A stretch of DNA of 64,000 bases from an uncultured Desulfobulbus sp. (GTDB lineage: Bacteria; Desulfobacterota; Desulfobulbia; Desulfobulbales; Desulfobulbaceae). The notes under the pieces are model-generated. The model saw only the letters and a program-made list of their open reading frames with translations, did not search any database and was not told where the DNA came from. How positions within the stretch are numbered: position 1 is the first letter of the stretch; the number at the start of each line of letters is the position of its first letter. The stretch is taken from contig NZ_OY762276.1 of assembly GCF_963665445.1 (NCBI RefSeq), forward strand, positions 1,210,001 to 1,274,000, given 5' to 3'. Below, piece by piece: positions 16,908 to 25,440 of the stretch. A program made the translations under genes and the position numbers.

Positions 16908-18230
16908 ATGTACGATGTCTTCAGTCTGCCGTCCATCACCTTTCCCGAAGAGTTCCTTTGGGGCAGTTCCACCGCCGGTCATCAGATCGAAGGCGACAAC
17001 ATCCATTCCCAGGCCTGGCATAACGAGCTCAAACCCGAATTCTACCGCGATGATTCCGAACGCAAGGTCCGGGCCCCCTCGGGCAAGGCCTGCGACCATT
17101 ACCGGCTCTACCGCGAGGATGTGGAACTGATCGCCGAACTCGGTCACCGGGGCTATCGCATGTCGATCGAGTGGAGTCGCATCGAGCCGGAAGAGGGGAG
17201 GTGGGATTTCCAGGCTGTGGCCCACTATGAAGACCTGCTGACGCGCTTGGTGGCAAAGGGGATTCAGGTTTTTGTCACCCTGCACCATTTCACCCATCCT
17301 CTGTGGTTCGATCGTCTGGGCAGTTTCGCCAAGCCGGAGAACAACCACTATTTCGAACGCTACCTGAGTTTCATCGTTCCCCGGATCAGTGCCTATGTCA
17401 GCGGCTGGAACGTGATCAACGAGTTCAACCAGTGGGGCGGTTTCGACGCTGGTGCCTCGATCGCACCACTGAAGTTCAACATGATCCGCATCCACGCCAT
17501 GGGCTACCATCTCATCAAACAGTACTCGCAGGCCCCGGTGAGCAGCGCCCATGCCTTTATCCACTGGTTTCCTCGGCGGTTCAACGATACCCTTGACCGG
17601 AGAATGACCGACTTCATCGATTTCTCGACCAACGAGTTCTTCTTCCACGCCCTGCGCACCGGTGAGTTGGTCTATCCAAACGCGGATGCCAAGTACGATC
17701 CAGAAGTCAAAGGGGCGATCGACTTCTGGTCGGTCAATTATTATACCCGCCATATGGTCGATGCCCGCCTGGCCAACCTGGACGGCCCCCGCTTCAGGCA
17801 CAAAGAGCTGCGCATGATTCCGATGCCGTTCTATCTGGAGGAGATGTTTCCCGAAGGGTTGATCGCCAACCTCGAGCGGCTCGCGGATTATCCGGTGTAC
17901 ATCACTGAAAACGGCTGCTGTTGCGATGATGACCGCTTTCGTATCGTCTACCTGGCCCTGCACCTCTCCGCCCTCAAGGAGGCCATGGACCGCGGGGTGG
18001 ATGTCCGCGGCTATTTTTACTGGTCACTGATGGATAACTACGAGTGGACCACCTTTCTCCCCAAATTCGGCCTGGTGGCGGTAGACCCGATAACCTATGC
18101 ACGCACCCCCAAGGCGAGCGCATGGTTGTACCGCACAATCATTGAACACAACGGGTTCAGCGGCGAAATGCTACGCAGCTACCTGGACCAACTCCCCACC
18201 CTGTCCTCGAGATCCGGGGATCAGACCTGA
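16908..18230 (+). CDS. Glycoside hydrolase family 1, beta-glucosidase-like
   Basis: A 440-aa GH1 enzyme cleaving a beta-linked glycoside. The N-terminal FPEEFLWGSSTAGHQIEG is the GH1 N-terminal signature. The acid/base Glu is in NVINEFNQ near residue 170, where most GH1 have NEP; the nucleophile Glu is in VYITENGC near residue 331, followed by GYFYWSLMDNYEW. There is no signal peptide, so it works in the cytoplasm. The protein is slightly shorter than classical beta-glucosidases. It is followed by an ABC protein (26 bp) and a GH5 enzyme, implying a shared beta-glucan or glycoside pathway. Confidence 0.88.
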   Translation: MYDVFSLPSITFPEEFLWGSSTAGHQIEGDNIHSQAWHNELKPEFYRDDSERKVRAPSGKACDHYRLYREDVELIAELGHRGYRMSIEWSRIEPEEGRWDFQAVAHYEDLLTRLVAKGIQVFVTLHHFTHPLWFDRLGSFAKPENNHYFERYLSFIVPRISAYVSGWNVINEFNQWGGFDAGASIAPLKFNMIRIHAMGYHLIKQYSQAPVSSAHAFIHWFPRRFNDTLDRRMTDFIDFSTNEFFFHALRTGELVYPNADAKYDPEVKGAIDFWSVNYYTRHMVDARLANLDGPRFRHKELRMIPMPFYLEEMFPEGLIANLERLADYPVYITENGCCCDDDRFRIVYLALHLSALKEAMDRGVDVRGYFYWSLMDNYEWTTFLPKFGLVAVDPITYARTPKASAWLYRTIIEHNGFSGEMLRSYLDQLPTLSSRSGDQT

Positions 18231-18256
18231 GCACAAGTAGGAAATTTTCAGACCAT

Positions 18257-19945
18257 ATGGCCAATTCTCCCAATTTTTTTATAGAATTTCTCAAGCTGAC
18301 CAAGCTGTTCTGGAATTCGAGCCGTAAGTCCAAGGTCCGCCAGGCCTTTTTCTTCATTGCCCTGCTCACCGTCATGCAGATGATCGTGGCCGTCCTGATG
18401 ACCCAGTGGAGCGCCGGACTGTTCGATGCCCTCGAAGCCCACTCCATGCAGGGGTTTCTCAATCAGGTTGGCCTGCTGTCGCTTCTGTTCATTGCCGACA
18501 TGTCCCTGACCGGATCGCATCTCGAGGTGAAGCGGAACCTGCAGATGTTGTGGCGGACCTGGCTCACCGATTATGTCTTTTCCCGCTGGATGGCGGTTGG
18601 ACGCCACTACCTGGTGGCGCATCTCCCGGGAGAGCACGACAATCCGGACGGTCGTATTGCCGAGGACTGCCGGGTGGCCACCGAATCTGCGGTGGTGCTG
18701 CTCCACACCCTGTTCTACAGTGTTCTTCTTTTGATCAGCTTCACCAAGGTCCTGTGGAGCAAGTCCGGGGTGATTACCCTTGATCTCGGGTTTGCCCAGA
18801 TTCCCATTTACGGTCACCTGATCTGGGTGGCGATCGTCTATACAGCCCTGGCCTCGTGGATCGGCTGGTGGGTGAGTCAACCCCTGACCAACGCCACCAA
18901 CGTGCGTCAGTCGGCAGAGGCCAAGTTTCGTTCGGGCCTGGTGGAGGCCACGGACAATAGCCAGGCCATTGCCCTTATCCATGCCGAGCCCTGCGAACGT
19001 CGTCAGTTCCGCATCCTCTTTTGCAAGATCCGCAAGGTGTGGCACGAGCAGACCCGGGCCTGGCGCAATATCGTCATGTTCGGCACCGGCTACGCCACCC
19101 TTTCCATGGCCTTTCCCATTTTGGTGGTGGCGCCGCGCTACATTCTCGGCAAGATTACCCTGGGCGATCTGATGCAGTCGGCCCAGGCCTTCCAGCACAT
19201 GAGCGGTGCGCTCTCCTGGCCGGTCAACAACGTGGGCGGAATTGCCGAGTGGCGTGCCTCGGTGGAGCGGGTGTTGAGCCTTTTACGGGTGCTGGAGGAT
19301 GTGGATCAGGAGGTCTCCAAGACCGGTCAGTGGATTCAGGTCAAGACCGGGGAGCGTCAGGTTTTGGCCTTTCATGACCTCTGTATCGCCAAGTACGAGG
19401 GCGATATTCTTGTCGAGGGCATCAACATGGAGATCAACGAGGGGGATCATGTGCTGATCACCGGCAACGTCTATAATGGGGCGAAACTGTTTCGTGCCAT
19501 TGCCGGTATTCGCCCCTGGGGCAGCGGCCGCATTGAACTGCCCGCCAAAGGTCGCCTGTTTTTCATGCCGCCCCGGCCCCATCTCCCCACCGGTACCCTG
19601 CAGGAGGCCATCTGGTACCCGATGCTCAGGCGCCGATTCACCCGCGAGCAGGTTGAGGAGGCCATGCGCCTGGTCGGGCTGGAGCACCTGATCAGCCAGC
19701 TCGATGTCGAAGACAACTGGCTGCAAAGCCTCACCCGTGGCGAGCAGCAGCGCCTCGGCATGGTGCGTCTTTTGATCAACCGGCCGCAGTGGATCTTCCT
19801 CCAGGAGGCCTTTGATTCGCTCAAGCCGGAGGATGAGCAGTTGATGTTCGACCTGCTGTGCGAGCAGTTGCCCAACGCCGCAATTGTGTCGATTTCAAAC
19901 GTGCACAAAAACACCGATTTTTACACACGTTCTCTTTCCCTGTAA
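18257..19945 (+). CDS. SbmA/YddA-like ABC protein, degenerate ATPase motifs (paralog A)
   Basis: 562 aa: an N-terminal membrane domain (about residues 25-330) of the SbmA/BacA-YddA ABC type, with GRIAEDCRVATESAV and the conserved FR..L.....NSQAIAL block, then an ABC ATPase-like domain. The Walker A region reads GNVYNGAKLFRAIAG (from residue 403) instead of GxSGxGK[ST]; the Walker B Asp is Gln (IFLQEA, Gln516). The signature LTRGEQQRLG and the catalytic Glu remain. The family exports or imports peptides or cobalamin in some bacteria. The paralog at 35901 has the same changes. It sits between GH1 and GH5, so a sugar-related substrate is possible. Confidence 0.85.
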   Translation: MANSPNFFIEFLKLTKLFWNSSRKSKVRQAFFFIALLTVMQMIVAVLMTQWSAGLFDALEAHSMQGFLNQVGLLSLLFIADMSLTGSHLEVKRNLQMLWRTWLTDYVFSRWMAVGRHYLVAHLPGEHDNPDGRIAEDCRVATESAVVLLHTLFYSVLLLISFTKVLWSKSGVITLDLGFAQIPIYGHLIWVAIVYTALASWIGWWVSQPLTNATNVRQSAEAKFRSGLVEATDNSQAIALIHAEPCERRQFRILFCKIRKVWHEQTRAWRNIVMFGTGYATLSMAFPILVVAPRYILGKITLGDLMQSAQAFQHMSGALSWPVNNVGGIAEWRASVERVLSLLRVLEDVDQEVSKTGQWIQVKTGERQVLAFHDLCIAKYEGDILVEGINMEINEGDHVLITGNVYNGAKLFRAIAGIRPWGSGRIELPAKGRLFFMPPRPHLPTGTLQEAIWYPMLRRRFTREQVEEAMRLVGLEHLISQLDVEDNWLQSLTRGEQQRLGMVRLLINRPQWIFLQEAFDSLKPEDEQLMFDLLCEQLPNAAIVSISNVHKNTDFYTRSLSL

Positions 19946-19963
19946 TCCTTCAGGAGTTCTCCT

Positions 19964-21157
19964 ATGAGTACGACAATCTTGGCCAACGGTGCCCGGTTTC
20001 ATCGCAACCCGGTGCGCGGCGTCAACCTCGGCGGCTGGCTGGTGCTGGAGAAGTGGATCACACCCAGCCTCTTTGCCGGGCTCAAGGCCACGGATGAAAC
20101 TTCCTACTGTGTCGAATTGGGCGAGGTCGAGGCGACCCGCCGCCTGCGGGAACACTGGAACAGTTTCATCACCCGAGATGACTTTGTCTGGCTGGAAAAA
20201 GCGGGCATCACCACCGTTCGTCTCCCCCTCGGCCACTGGCTCTTCGGCAAGGACTACCCCTACCATCCGGCCTACGGAGAGTGCCGCTATCCCTTTGCGG
20301 TCGGCGGGTTGGACATCGTCGATCAGGTCTTTGAATGGGCCAGCGAATGCGGCCTGGGGGTGGTGCTCGACCTCCATGCCGCGCCCGGCTGCCAGAACGG
20401 GTTCGACAACGGCGGCATGCTCAATGTCTGCGAGTGGCACACCAAGAAAGAGTATATCGATCATTGCCTGGATGTGCTCGAACGGCTCGCCGAGCGGTAC
20501 CATATCCAGCCCATGCTGGCCGCCATCGAGGTCCTCAACGAACCGCGCTGGGATATCCCCACAGACCTGCTCAAGGACTACACCCGTGCCGCCTACGAGC
20601 GGATTCGTCGCCATTGCCCGGCGGAAGAGGTCACCGTGGTGTTCCACGACGGATTCCGAAGTTTTCGCGAATATGCCGGTTTTCTCCAGGAACCCGAATA
20701 TCGCAATGTGGCCTTTGACATCCACCGCTACCAGTGTTTTCTGCGGGAGGAGATCGACCTGGATATCTTTGGTCACCTGTACAAAAGTGCGGTCGACCTG
20801 CGCGAGGAGGTCAAAACCATTGTCGCCGAATCCGGATACCAGGTGTATTGCGGCGAATGGAGTCTGGGCCTTGATCTGAAGGTGGTCTCGCTCTGGGCCG
20901 AAGGGCCCTACAACCACGCCCTGGAAAACATGGATGCCTTCCAGGCCGCTACCGCACTGCGAGGATTTGCGGCGGCGCAGCTGCTGAGTTTCGAGCAGTG
21001 CGACGGCTGGTTCTTCTGGACCTACCGTACCGAGACCACACCCGAGTGGTGCTACCGCAACCTGGTGGATGAGGGGATCATTCCCAACCTGGGGCAGGAC
21101 GAACAGCTCATCGGCACACGTACTCTTCTCTCCCGGCCACCGGCGAACGGCAAATAA
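19964..21157 (+). CDS. Glycoside hydrolase family 5, exo-beta-1,3-glucanase-like
   Basis: 397 aa with the TIM-barrel GH5 pattern seen in yeast-type exo-1,3-glucanases: VRGVNLGGWLVLEKWITPSLF at the N-terminus, VRLPLGHW, VVLDLHAAPGCQNGFDN, acid/base Glu in AAIEVLNEPRW near residue 192 and nucleophile Glu in YCGEWSLGL near 304. There is no signal peptide, unusual for a glucanase, which implies an intracellular oligosaccharide or glycolipid substrate. It follows the ABC gene by 18 bp with a GGAG site and is probably cotranscribed with it and the GH1 gene. Confidence 0.85.
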   Translation: MSTTILANGARFHRNPVRGVNLGGWLVLEKWITPSLFAGLKATDETSYCVELGEVEATRRLREHWNSFITRDDFVWLEKAGITTVRLPLGHWLFGKDYPYHPAYGECRYPFAVGGLDIVDQVFEWASECGLGVVLDLHAAPGCQNGFDNGGMLNVCEWHTKKEYIDHCLDVLERLAERYHIQPMLAAIEVLNEPRWDIPTDLLKDYTRAAYERIRRHCPAEEVTVVFHDGFRSFREYAGFLQEPEYRNVAFDIHRYQCFLREEIDLDIFGHLYKSAVDLREEVKTIVAESGYQVYCGEWSLGLDLKVVSLWAEGPYNHALENMDAFQAATALRGFAAAQLLSFEQCDGWFFWTYRTETTPEWCYRNLVDEGIIPNLGQDEQLIGTRTLLSRPPANGK

Positions 21158-21355
21158 GGGGCAGGGGGCTTCGTCGCAGCAGCGCAACTTCCTGGAGAGG
21201 TCTTGGCTGTTTGAGAGAACGTTCGCCCTGGGAAAAGTGTTTGCAGTCTCCTCTGGTATCGGCAAAGATGGACAGGAGTCGGTTTCGCCCGGCTCCTTTG
21301 GTCTGTATCCGAACTCTTCCCTGCGCCAGGACCATCCCTTATCAAAAAAGCTATC

Positions 21356-22300
21356 ATGCAGATTGAATCCCTACAGGAGGCGGCTGAGGCCCAATCCGTG
21401 CCCAGCCAGCAGCAGCGGCCCTTCCTGGGTGTTCTGCTGGTGGTGGCGGCCACCATGTTGATCGCCTCCATGGATGCCACCACCAAGTACCTCGCCATCC
21501 GCTACAACGTGCCCATGATCATGGGCATTCGCTATTTGATCCAGTGCCTGCTGATGCTTCTTGTCCTGGCTCCAAGCCAGGGGCGGCAGCTGGTGCAAAC
21601 CAATCGGCCGTGGCTGGTCTTTGTTCGTTCCTTCTCCCTGGTGGCGGCTTCCCTTTTTTTCGGGTCAGCTCTGCAGCGGATGCCGGTTGCCGAGTCAACC
21701 GCGCTCATTTTTCTCGCCCCGATTCTGGTGGTGTTGATTGCCGGGCCACTGCTTGAGGAGGAGATCGGCCTTATCGGCTGGCTCGCTGCGGGCTTTGGTT
21801 TTCTCGGCGTCCTCCTTATCGTCCGTCCAGGGGCTGGGCTCAATCTTGTCGGGCTGTTCTGCGTGTTCATGACCGTTGTCGCCAACGTGGCCTACCATCT
21901 GCTCTCGCGCGTTCTTGCCGGCAGCGAACGCACCCTGACCATGCTCTTTCACAGCGCCCTGGTGGGGGCGTTCTGTTTTGGTGTGGTTTTGCCCTGGACG
22001 ATAGCCGGCGATGCGCCCACCTCCTTGCACCTGGTGCTGTTTCTTGCCATCGGTCTTCTCGGAGGGCTGGGACATTTCTGTTTCACCCTGGCCTACCGAT
22101 TTTGCTCCGCCTCGCAGCTCGCACCGATCAACTACATGCAATTGGTTTTTGCCTCGCTCCTTGGATGGGGCGTTTTTCACCACATGCCCGATCAGCTCAG
22201 TCTGTTGGGGATGGGAATCGTCATTGTCTCGGGGCTGATGATTGCGATGAAGGCGCGTCTGGCCGAACGAAGACTGCGGGAGCATCGGCTCGACCGATGA
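21356..22300 (+). CDS. EamA/DMT-family transporter
   Basis: 314 aa with about ten predicted membrane segments in two EamA repeats (roughly residues 23-155 and 165-300), for example LLVVAATMLIASMDATTKYLA and FLAIGLLGGLGHFCFTLAYRF. The repeat-ending signatures (AESTALIFLAPILVVL; ASQLAPINYMQLVFASLLGW) are typical of drug/metabolite transporters. Inner membrane. Substrate unknown. It lies 198 bp after the GH5 gene with no clear terminator between, so it may belong to the same cluster. A short potential coding frame follows directly. Confidence 0.85.
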   Translation: MQIESLQEAAEAQSVPSQQQRPFLGVLLVVAATMLIASMDATTKYLAIRYNVPMIMGIRYLIQCLLMLLVLAPSQGRQLVQTNRPWLVFVRSFSLVAASLFFGSALQRMPVAESTALIFLAPILVVLIAGPLLEEEIGLIGWLAAGFGFLGVLLIVRPGAGLNLVGLFCVFMTVVANVAYHLLSRVLAGSERTLTMLFHSALVGAFCFGVVLPWTIAGDAPTSLHLVLFLAIGLLGGLGHFCFTLAYRFCSASQLAPINYMQLVFASLLGWGVFHHMPDQLSLLGMGIVIVSGLMIAMKARLAERRLREHRLDR

Positions 22301-22310
22301 GGAGAAAACG

Positions 22311-22424
22311 ATGAAGGAGGGAATTCGGATGGATAGTTGGCAGGAACAGGGTGCAGGTGGCGGACACTCAGGTAGCATGCAAGATCTGCAGGCGTTCTCC
22401 AGACCGATCCGCCAGGGATGGTAG
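22311..22424 (+). CDS. Possible 37-residue peptide
   Basis: An ATG with GAGGAG 7 bases upstream opens a 37-codon frame (MKEGIRMDSWQEQ...) that starts 10 bp after the EamA stop and ends 9 bp before the methyltransferase ATG. Hydrophilic, no recognised motif. The tight fit between neighbours and the good ribosome site are its only support; it could be a leader for the next gene. Confidence 0.3.
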   Translation: MKEGIRMDSWQEQGAGGGHSGSMQDLQAFSRPIRQGW

Positions 22425-22433
22425 GCCGTAGCC

Positions 22434-23171
22434 ATGCGCCCCTCTCTCCCGGAGCAGGCCTATGACGAACTGGCCGATCTCTATGCCGCTATGGCCGATA
22501 CCAAACCGCACAATGCCCACTATGAACGCCCGGCTTTACGCTCGTTGATCGGTGGGGTGGAAGGGCAGACGATCCTGGATGCCGGCTGCGGCACCGGCGT
22601 GAACTGTGAGTGGCTGCTGCAGCAGGGGGCTGGAGTGGTGGGAGTGGATGCCAATCGCAACATGCTTGCCCATGCGCGTCAACGGGTGGGCGACGCGGCG
22701 CAACTCCTGCTGGCCAACCTGGAAGAACCGCTTGCTTGTTTTAAGAATCAAGTCTTTGACGGTATCGTCAGTGCGCTGGCCGTGACCTATGTGCGCGATC
22801 ACCAGGCCTTGTTCGGAGAATTCGCTCGTCTGCTCAAGCCCGGTGGCTGGCTGGTGTTTTCCACCGAACATCCGTTTTTTTCCTACCGTTATTTCCAGAT
22901 CGACAACTATTTTCAGACTCGTGAGGTCAGTTGCGAGTGGACCGGCTTTGGCAAGCCTGTGCGCATGCCCAGCTATTATCATAGCCTGGGGAGCATAACC
23001 ACGGCCTTGGCCGCAAACGGTTTTGTCATTGAAGAGATCAAGGAACCCTTGCCCACGCGGGCCTTTGCGGAGGCCGATCCTCCCGCATATCAGAAATTGA
23101 TGTCGTTTCCACCTTTTATCTGCTTTCGCGCTCGAAAGCCAGCCGTGCCTCTTGACGCAAGTGACAGCTGA
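22434..23171 (+). CDS. Class I SAM-dependent methyltransferase (Methyltransf_11-like)
   Basis: 245 aa. SAM-binding motif I is ILDAGCGTGVNCEWL near residue 48, with GVDANRNMLAHARQR as motif II and LKPGGWLVFSTEHPFFSY after it. The layout matches small-molecule methyltransferases of the UbiE/biotin-synthesis class. The substrate is unknown. It is convergent with the DUF190-CBS gene, 14 bp apart. No partner is obvious from context. Confidence 0.82.
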   Translation: MRPSLPEQAYDELADLYAAMADTKPHNAHYERPALRSLIGGVEGQTILDAGCGTGVNCEWLLQQGAGVVGVDANRNMLAHARQRVGDAAQLLLANLEEPLACFKNQVFDGIVSALAVTYVRDHQALFGEFARLLKPGGWLVFSTEHPFFSYRYFQIDNYFQTREVSCEWTGFGKPVRMPSYYHSLGSITTALAANGFVIEEIKEPLPTRAFAEADPPAYQKLMSFPPFICFRARKPAVPLDASDS

Positions 23172-23185
23172 ACAAGCAGCCTGGT

Positions 23186-24466
23186 TCAGGACTTTTCCTG
23201 TACGGAGCCGTATCCGGTGCGCAGCAGCGAATCGCGGCTGATCATGCCCATGAAGCACCCCTGATCGTCGATCACCGGTAACCGCTTGAGCTGCTCATTG
23301 GTCATGAGGGCGATGGCCTCCTCAATGAGCATGTGTTCGCTAGCGGTTCGCAGTTGGCTGCGCATCACCTCGCCTGCGGTGGTTTGGGCGATTCGCTGGG
23401 CCAGATCCGGGCTGAAGGGATGGGCGATGCGGGCGAACAGAGCATGCAGTCCCTGGGGATCGGGCTTGAAGAAGTGCAAGAGGTCGCTGTCGGCGATCAT
23501 GCCGACGAGAACGCCCCCGTCGTCAACCACGGCCACACACTGTATATCGTTGCCATCGATGATCTGGATGACCTGCCCGATGGGAGTTTCCCTGGTCACG
23601 GTGCGGGTATCCCGGCGGAGAATGTCGCGCACTGTGCGGAGGTTGCCCACCTCGATCTTTTGCGCGCGAAAGGCCTGCCAGTCCGGGGTTTCGTGCATCA
23701 CGGCCCTGAAAATATCGAGGCGGGAAAGCATGCCCGTCAGTTTTCCGTCTTTGTTCACCACCGGCAACCGTTTCAACCCCTTGGCCAGCATCACTTCAAC
23801 CGCCTTGCTGAGGGGCTGGTCGGCCTCAATGGTTTGTGCCGGCGTTGACATGATCTCCCCGACCTTCTTCTTCGCAAGCTCGGCCAATACCCGGGTACGC
23901 TCATCTTCGCCAGAGGCTGCCAGCAATCCGAGGCGCAGCGGCAGTCCGCCTCGGTTGAGCAGATCGCCCTGAGTCACCACTCCCACAGGGCCGTCCTTCT
24001 CATCCACCACCGGCAGCCCGGTGAAGATGGAGGAGAGCAACAGGGTTGCCGCCTGATCCAACCCCTTGTCCGCCTTGATGCACACCGGGCTGCTGCTCAT
24101 GACGTCGCCTACCTTCAGTTGTCGGGGGAAAAAGGTGGTTGCGGTCTTGTGGCTGACCACGGCCAGATCACGGACTGCGATAATGCCGTCGCAGACCAGC
24201 CCATCCAAGCCTGCCAGGACCTGCTCGCAGGAGGCCTCCGGCACAACGATAGAGATCTGCAGCGGCAGGTTGTAGGAGAGGATTTCCAGCCGTCCGGTGC
24301 TGATCTCGCCGCTTTCGTAGCAGCCGGCAATGCCGCGGGTGACCGTGCAGCGCGCAGCAATTTTCAGGCCCCGCACGTATGCAAGCACGGCATCGACCAC
24401 CGGCCTGTTGGTGCAACGGGCCTCCTCGTTAGTGAAAATTTCAATCGCCTTGTAGTTCAGCATCAC
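23186..24466 (-). CDS. DUF190 and CBS-domain protein, CrcB partner
   Basis: 426 aa: an N-terminal DUF190 domain (about residues 1-105; PII-like fold, KAIEIFTNEEARC) followed by about four CBS motifs as two Bateman pairs (VGDVMSSSPVCIKAD, VGEIMSTPAQTIEAD, VRDILRRDTRTVTRE, AGEVMRSQLRTASEH). CBS pairs bind adenine nucleotides, so it is probably a regulatory cytoplasmic sensor. It follows crcB with a 4-bp overlap (ATGA). DUF190 proteins next to fluoride channels are a known pairing, which suggests the domain modulates or responds to the channel; mechanism unknown. Confidence 0.85.
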   Translation of the reverse strand: MMLNYKAIEIFTNEEARCTNRPVVDAVLAYVRGLKIAARCTVTRGIAGCYESGEISTGRLEILSYNLPLQISIVVPEASCEQVLAGLDGLVCDGIIAVRDLAVVSHKTATTFFPRQLKVGDVMSSSPVCIKADKGLDQAATLLLSSIFTGLPVVDEKDGPVGVVTQGDLLNRGGLPLRLGLLAASGEDERTRVLAELAKKKVGEIMSTPAQTIEADQPLSKAVEVMLAKGLKRLPVVNKDGKLTGMLSRLDIFRAVMHETPDWQAFRAQKIEVGNLRTVRDILRRDTRTVTRETPIGQVIQIIDGNDIQCVAVVDDGGVLVGMIADSDLLHFFKPDPQGLHALFARIAHPFSPDLAQRIAQTTAGEVMRSQLRTASEHMLIEEAIALMTNEQLKRLPVIDDQGCFMGMISRDSLLRTGYGSVQEKS

Positions 24467-24855
24467 ATCCCCCAGCGAAGACTGCCCAGCCGCAGTCCCA
24501 GATAGGTGAGGGTCATCCCCCCGATGTTATTGAGTAGAATATTGGTCAGCGACTGCAGGGCCAACCCGGCCCGGCCCGCATTCACGGTTTCCAGGGAAAA
24601 GGAGGAAAAGGTGGTCAGGGCACCGAGATAGCCGGTAATCAACAGCAGGCGTACATCCGGTGTGAGCAGCCGGGAACGGTCGGCCAGGGCAAAGATCAGG
24701 CCGATGATGAAGCACCCCGCCATGTTGGCGGTCAGGGTGCCGTAGGGAAACGATGTGCCCCAGAACCGGGCGGCGAGAAGACCGATACCGTAGCGGCTCG
24801 CCGCCCCGAGGCTGCCCCCCGCCATGACCAACAACCACTTGTATCCCATGAACAT
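24463..24855 (-). CDS. crcB: Fluoride channel CrcB/Fluc
   Basis: Exports fluoride as a dual-topology dimer in the inner membrane. The 130-aa protein has four membrane segments and the family motifs GGSLGAASRYGIG, GTLTANMAGCFIIG (with the pore Asn) and GYLGALTTFSSFSLET (the phenylalanine-box region). The start at 24855 (MFMGYK) gives the usual length; the frame is open 41 codons further upstream but without family similarity. GGAGAG precedes the ATG by about nine bases. It is coupled to the DUF190-CBS gene. Confidence 0.9.
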   Translation of the reverse strand: MFMGYKWLLVMAGGSLGAASRYGIGLLAARFWGTSFPYGTLTANMAGCFIIGLIFALADRSRLLTPDVRLLLITGYLGALTTFSSFSLETVNAGRAGLALQSLTNILLNNIGGMTLTYLGLRLGSLRWGM

Positions 24856-25440
24856 TCTACAAAACTCTCCATGAATATCGTGTCGCGGTGAGCGATCTTC
24901 CTCACCCGGGAGTCGCTTGTTGAAGGCGATATTGCCGTTTTGGGCAATGATCATACCCCGTTCTTGGTCAATGAGCACCGGTGAATACGACTCTTTTCAA
25001 GGATTTGATCTTTGAACGTGCAGATGATTCACGCAAATTCAGAATATTGTCGTTCTCGTAAAAAGGCCCGAGAACGACGTTTCGAGCTTCGTAAGCTGCT
25101 GATTTCACGATGCATGACATTCAGGTTTTTGACTTTTTACGAAGCCATCAGAATATTGGGAGTTTGTTCGTACCCTTCGGTAATTGGGCCAGGCCTACAG
25201 CGTCTCCAGATCCAAGGGGGAAGTCATGAAGTTTTTGTCAGGCAAATTGACCGGAACAGGAAGAATGATTACTGAAGTTTGGCAGTTTCGGTAATTATCC
25301 TCTTCCCGATCTTTTTAAAAGAGAGGGAACGCGTTTTCAGGCAAGCAATCGGGTCCAGGGGGCAGTGTGGCTGTCCGCCTGGCAAACAGCAAGGAGGGTA
25401 GGGCTGGATTTATCGTCAATCCTTAGTCAGTGAAAGAGTT
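24856..25440. other. Intergenic region upstream of poxB
   Basis: 585 bases without a supported gene. The open frame at 25012-25275 is mainly the translation of the 101-bp mobile element at 25049-25149 and is not a gene. I looked for a fluoride riboswitch upstream of crcB and found no convincing one. Nothing else recognised before the poxB start. Confidence 0.5.
25049..25149 (+). mobile_element. 101-bp mobile element, copy 1
   Basis: Begins GTCGTTCTCG and ends ACGAAGCCATC. Its first 30 bases form a hairpin with 10-bp arms (GTCGTTCTCG/CGAGAACGAC), followed by a smaller AGCTT-CGT-AAGCT hairpin. It is flanked by direct repeats AGAATATT (25041-25048 and 25150-25157), read as an 8-bp target duplication. 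Almost identical to the copy at 32397-32498; a diverged third copy is at 56803-56903. Confidence 0.8.

Noticed and set aside
24856-24980. Possible fluoride riboswitch upstream of crcB
   Set aside because: A GGCAAT..ATCGCC stretch is present but the conserved UGAUG and closing blocks of the fluoride riboswitch are missing; the region is also open as an N-terminal extension, so no call was made.
25012-25275. Open frame of 87 codons before poxB
   Set aside because: Most of it is the translation of mobile element copy 1 and its flanks; no ribosome site and no similarity outside the element.
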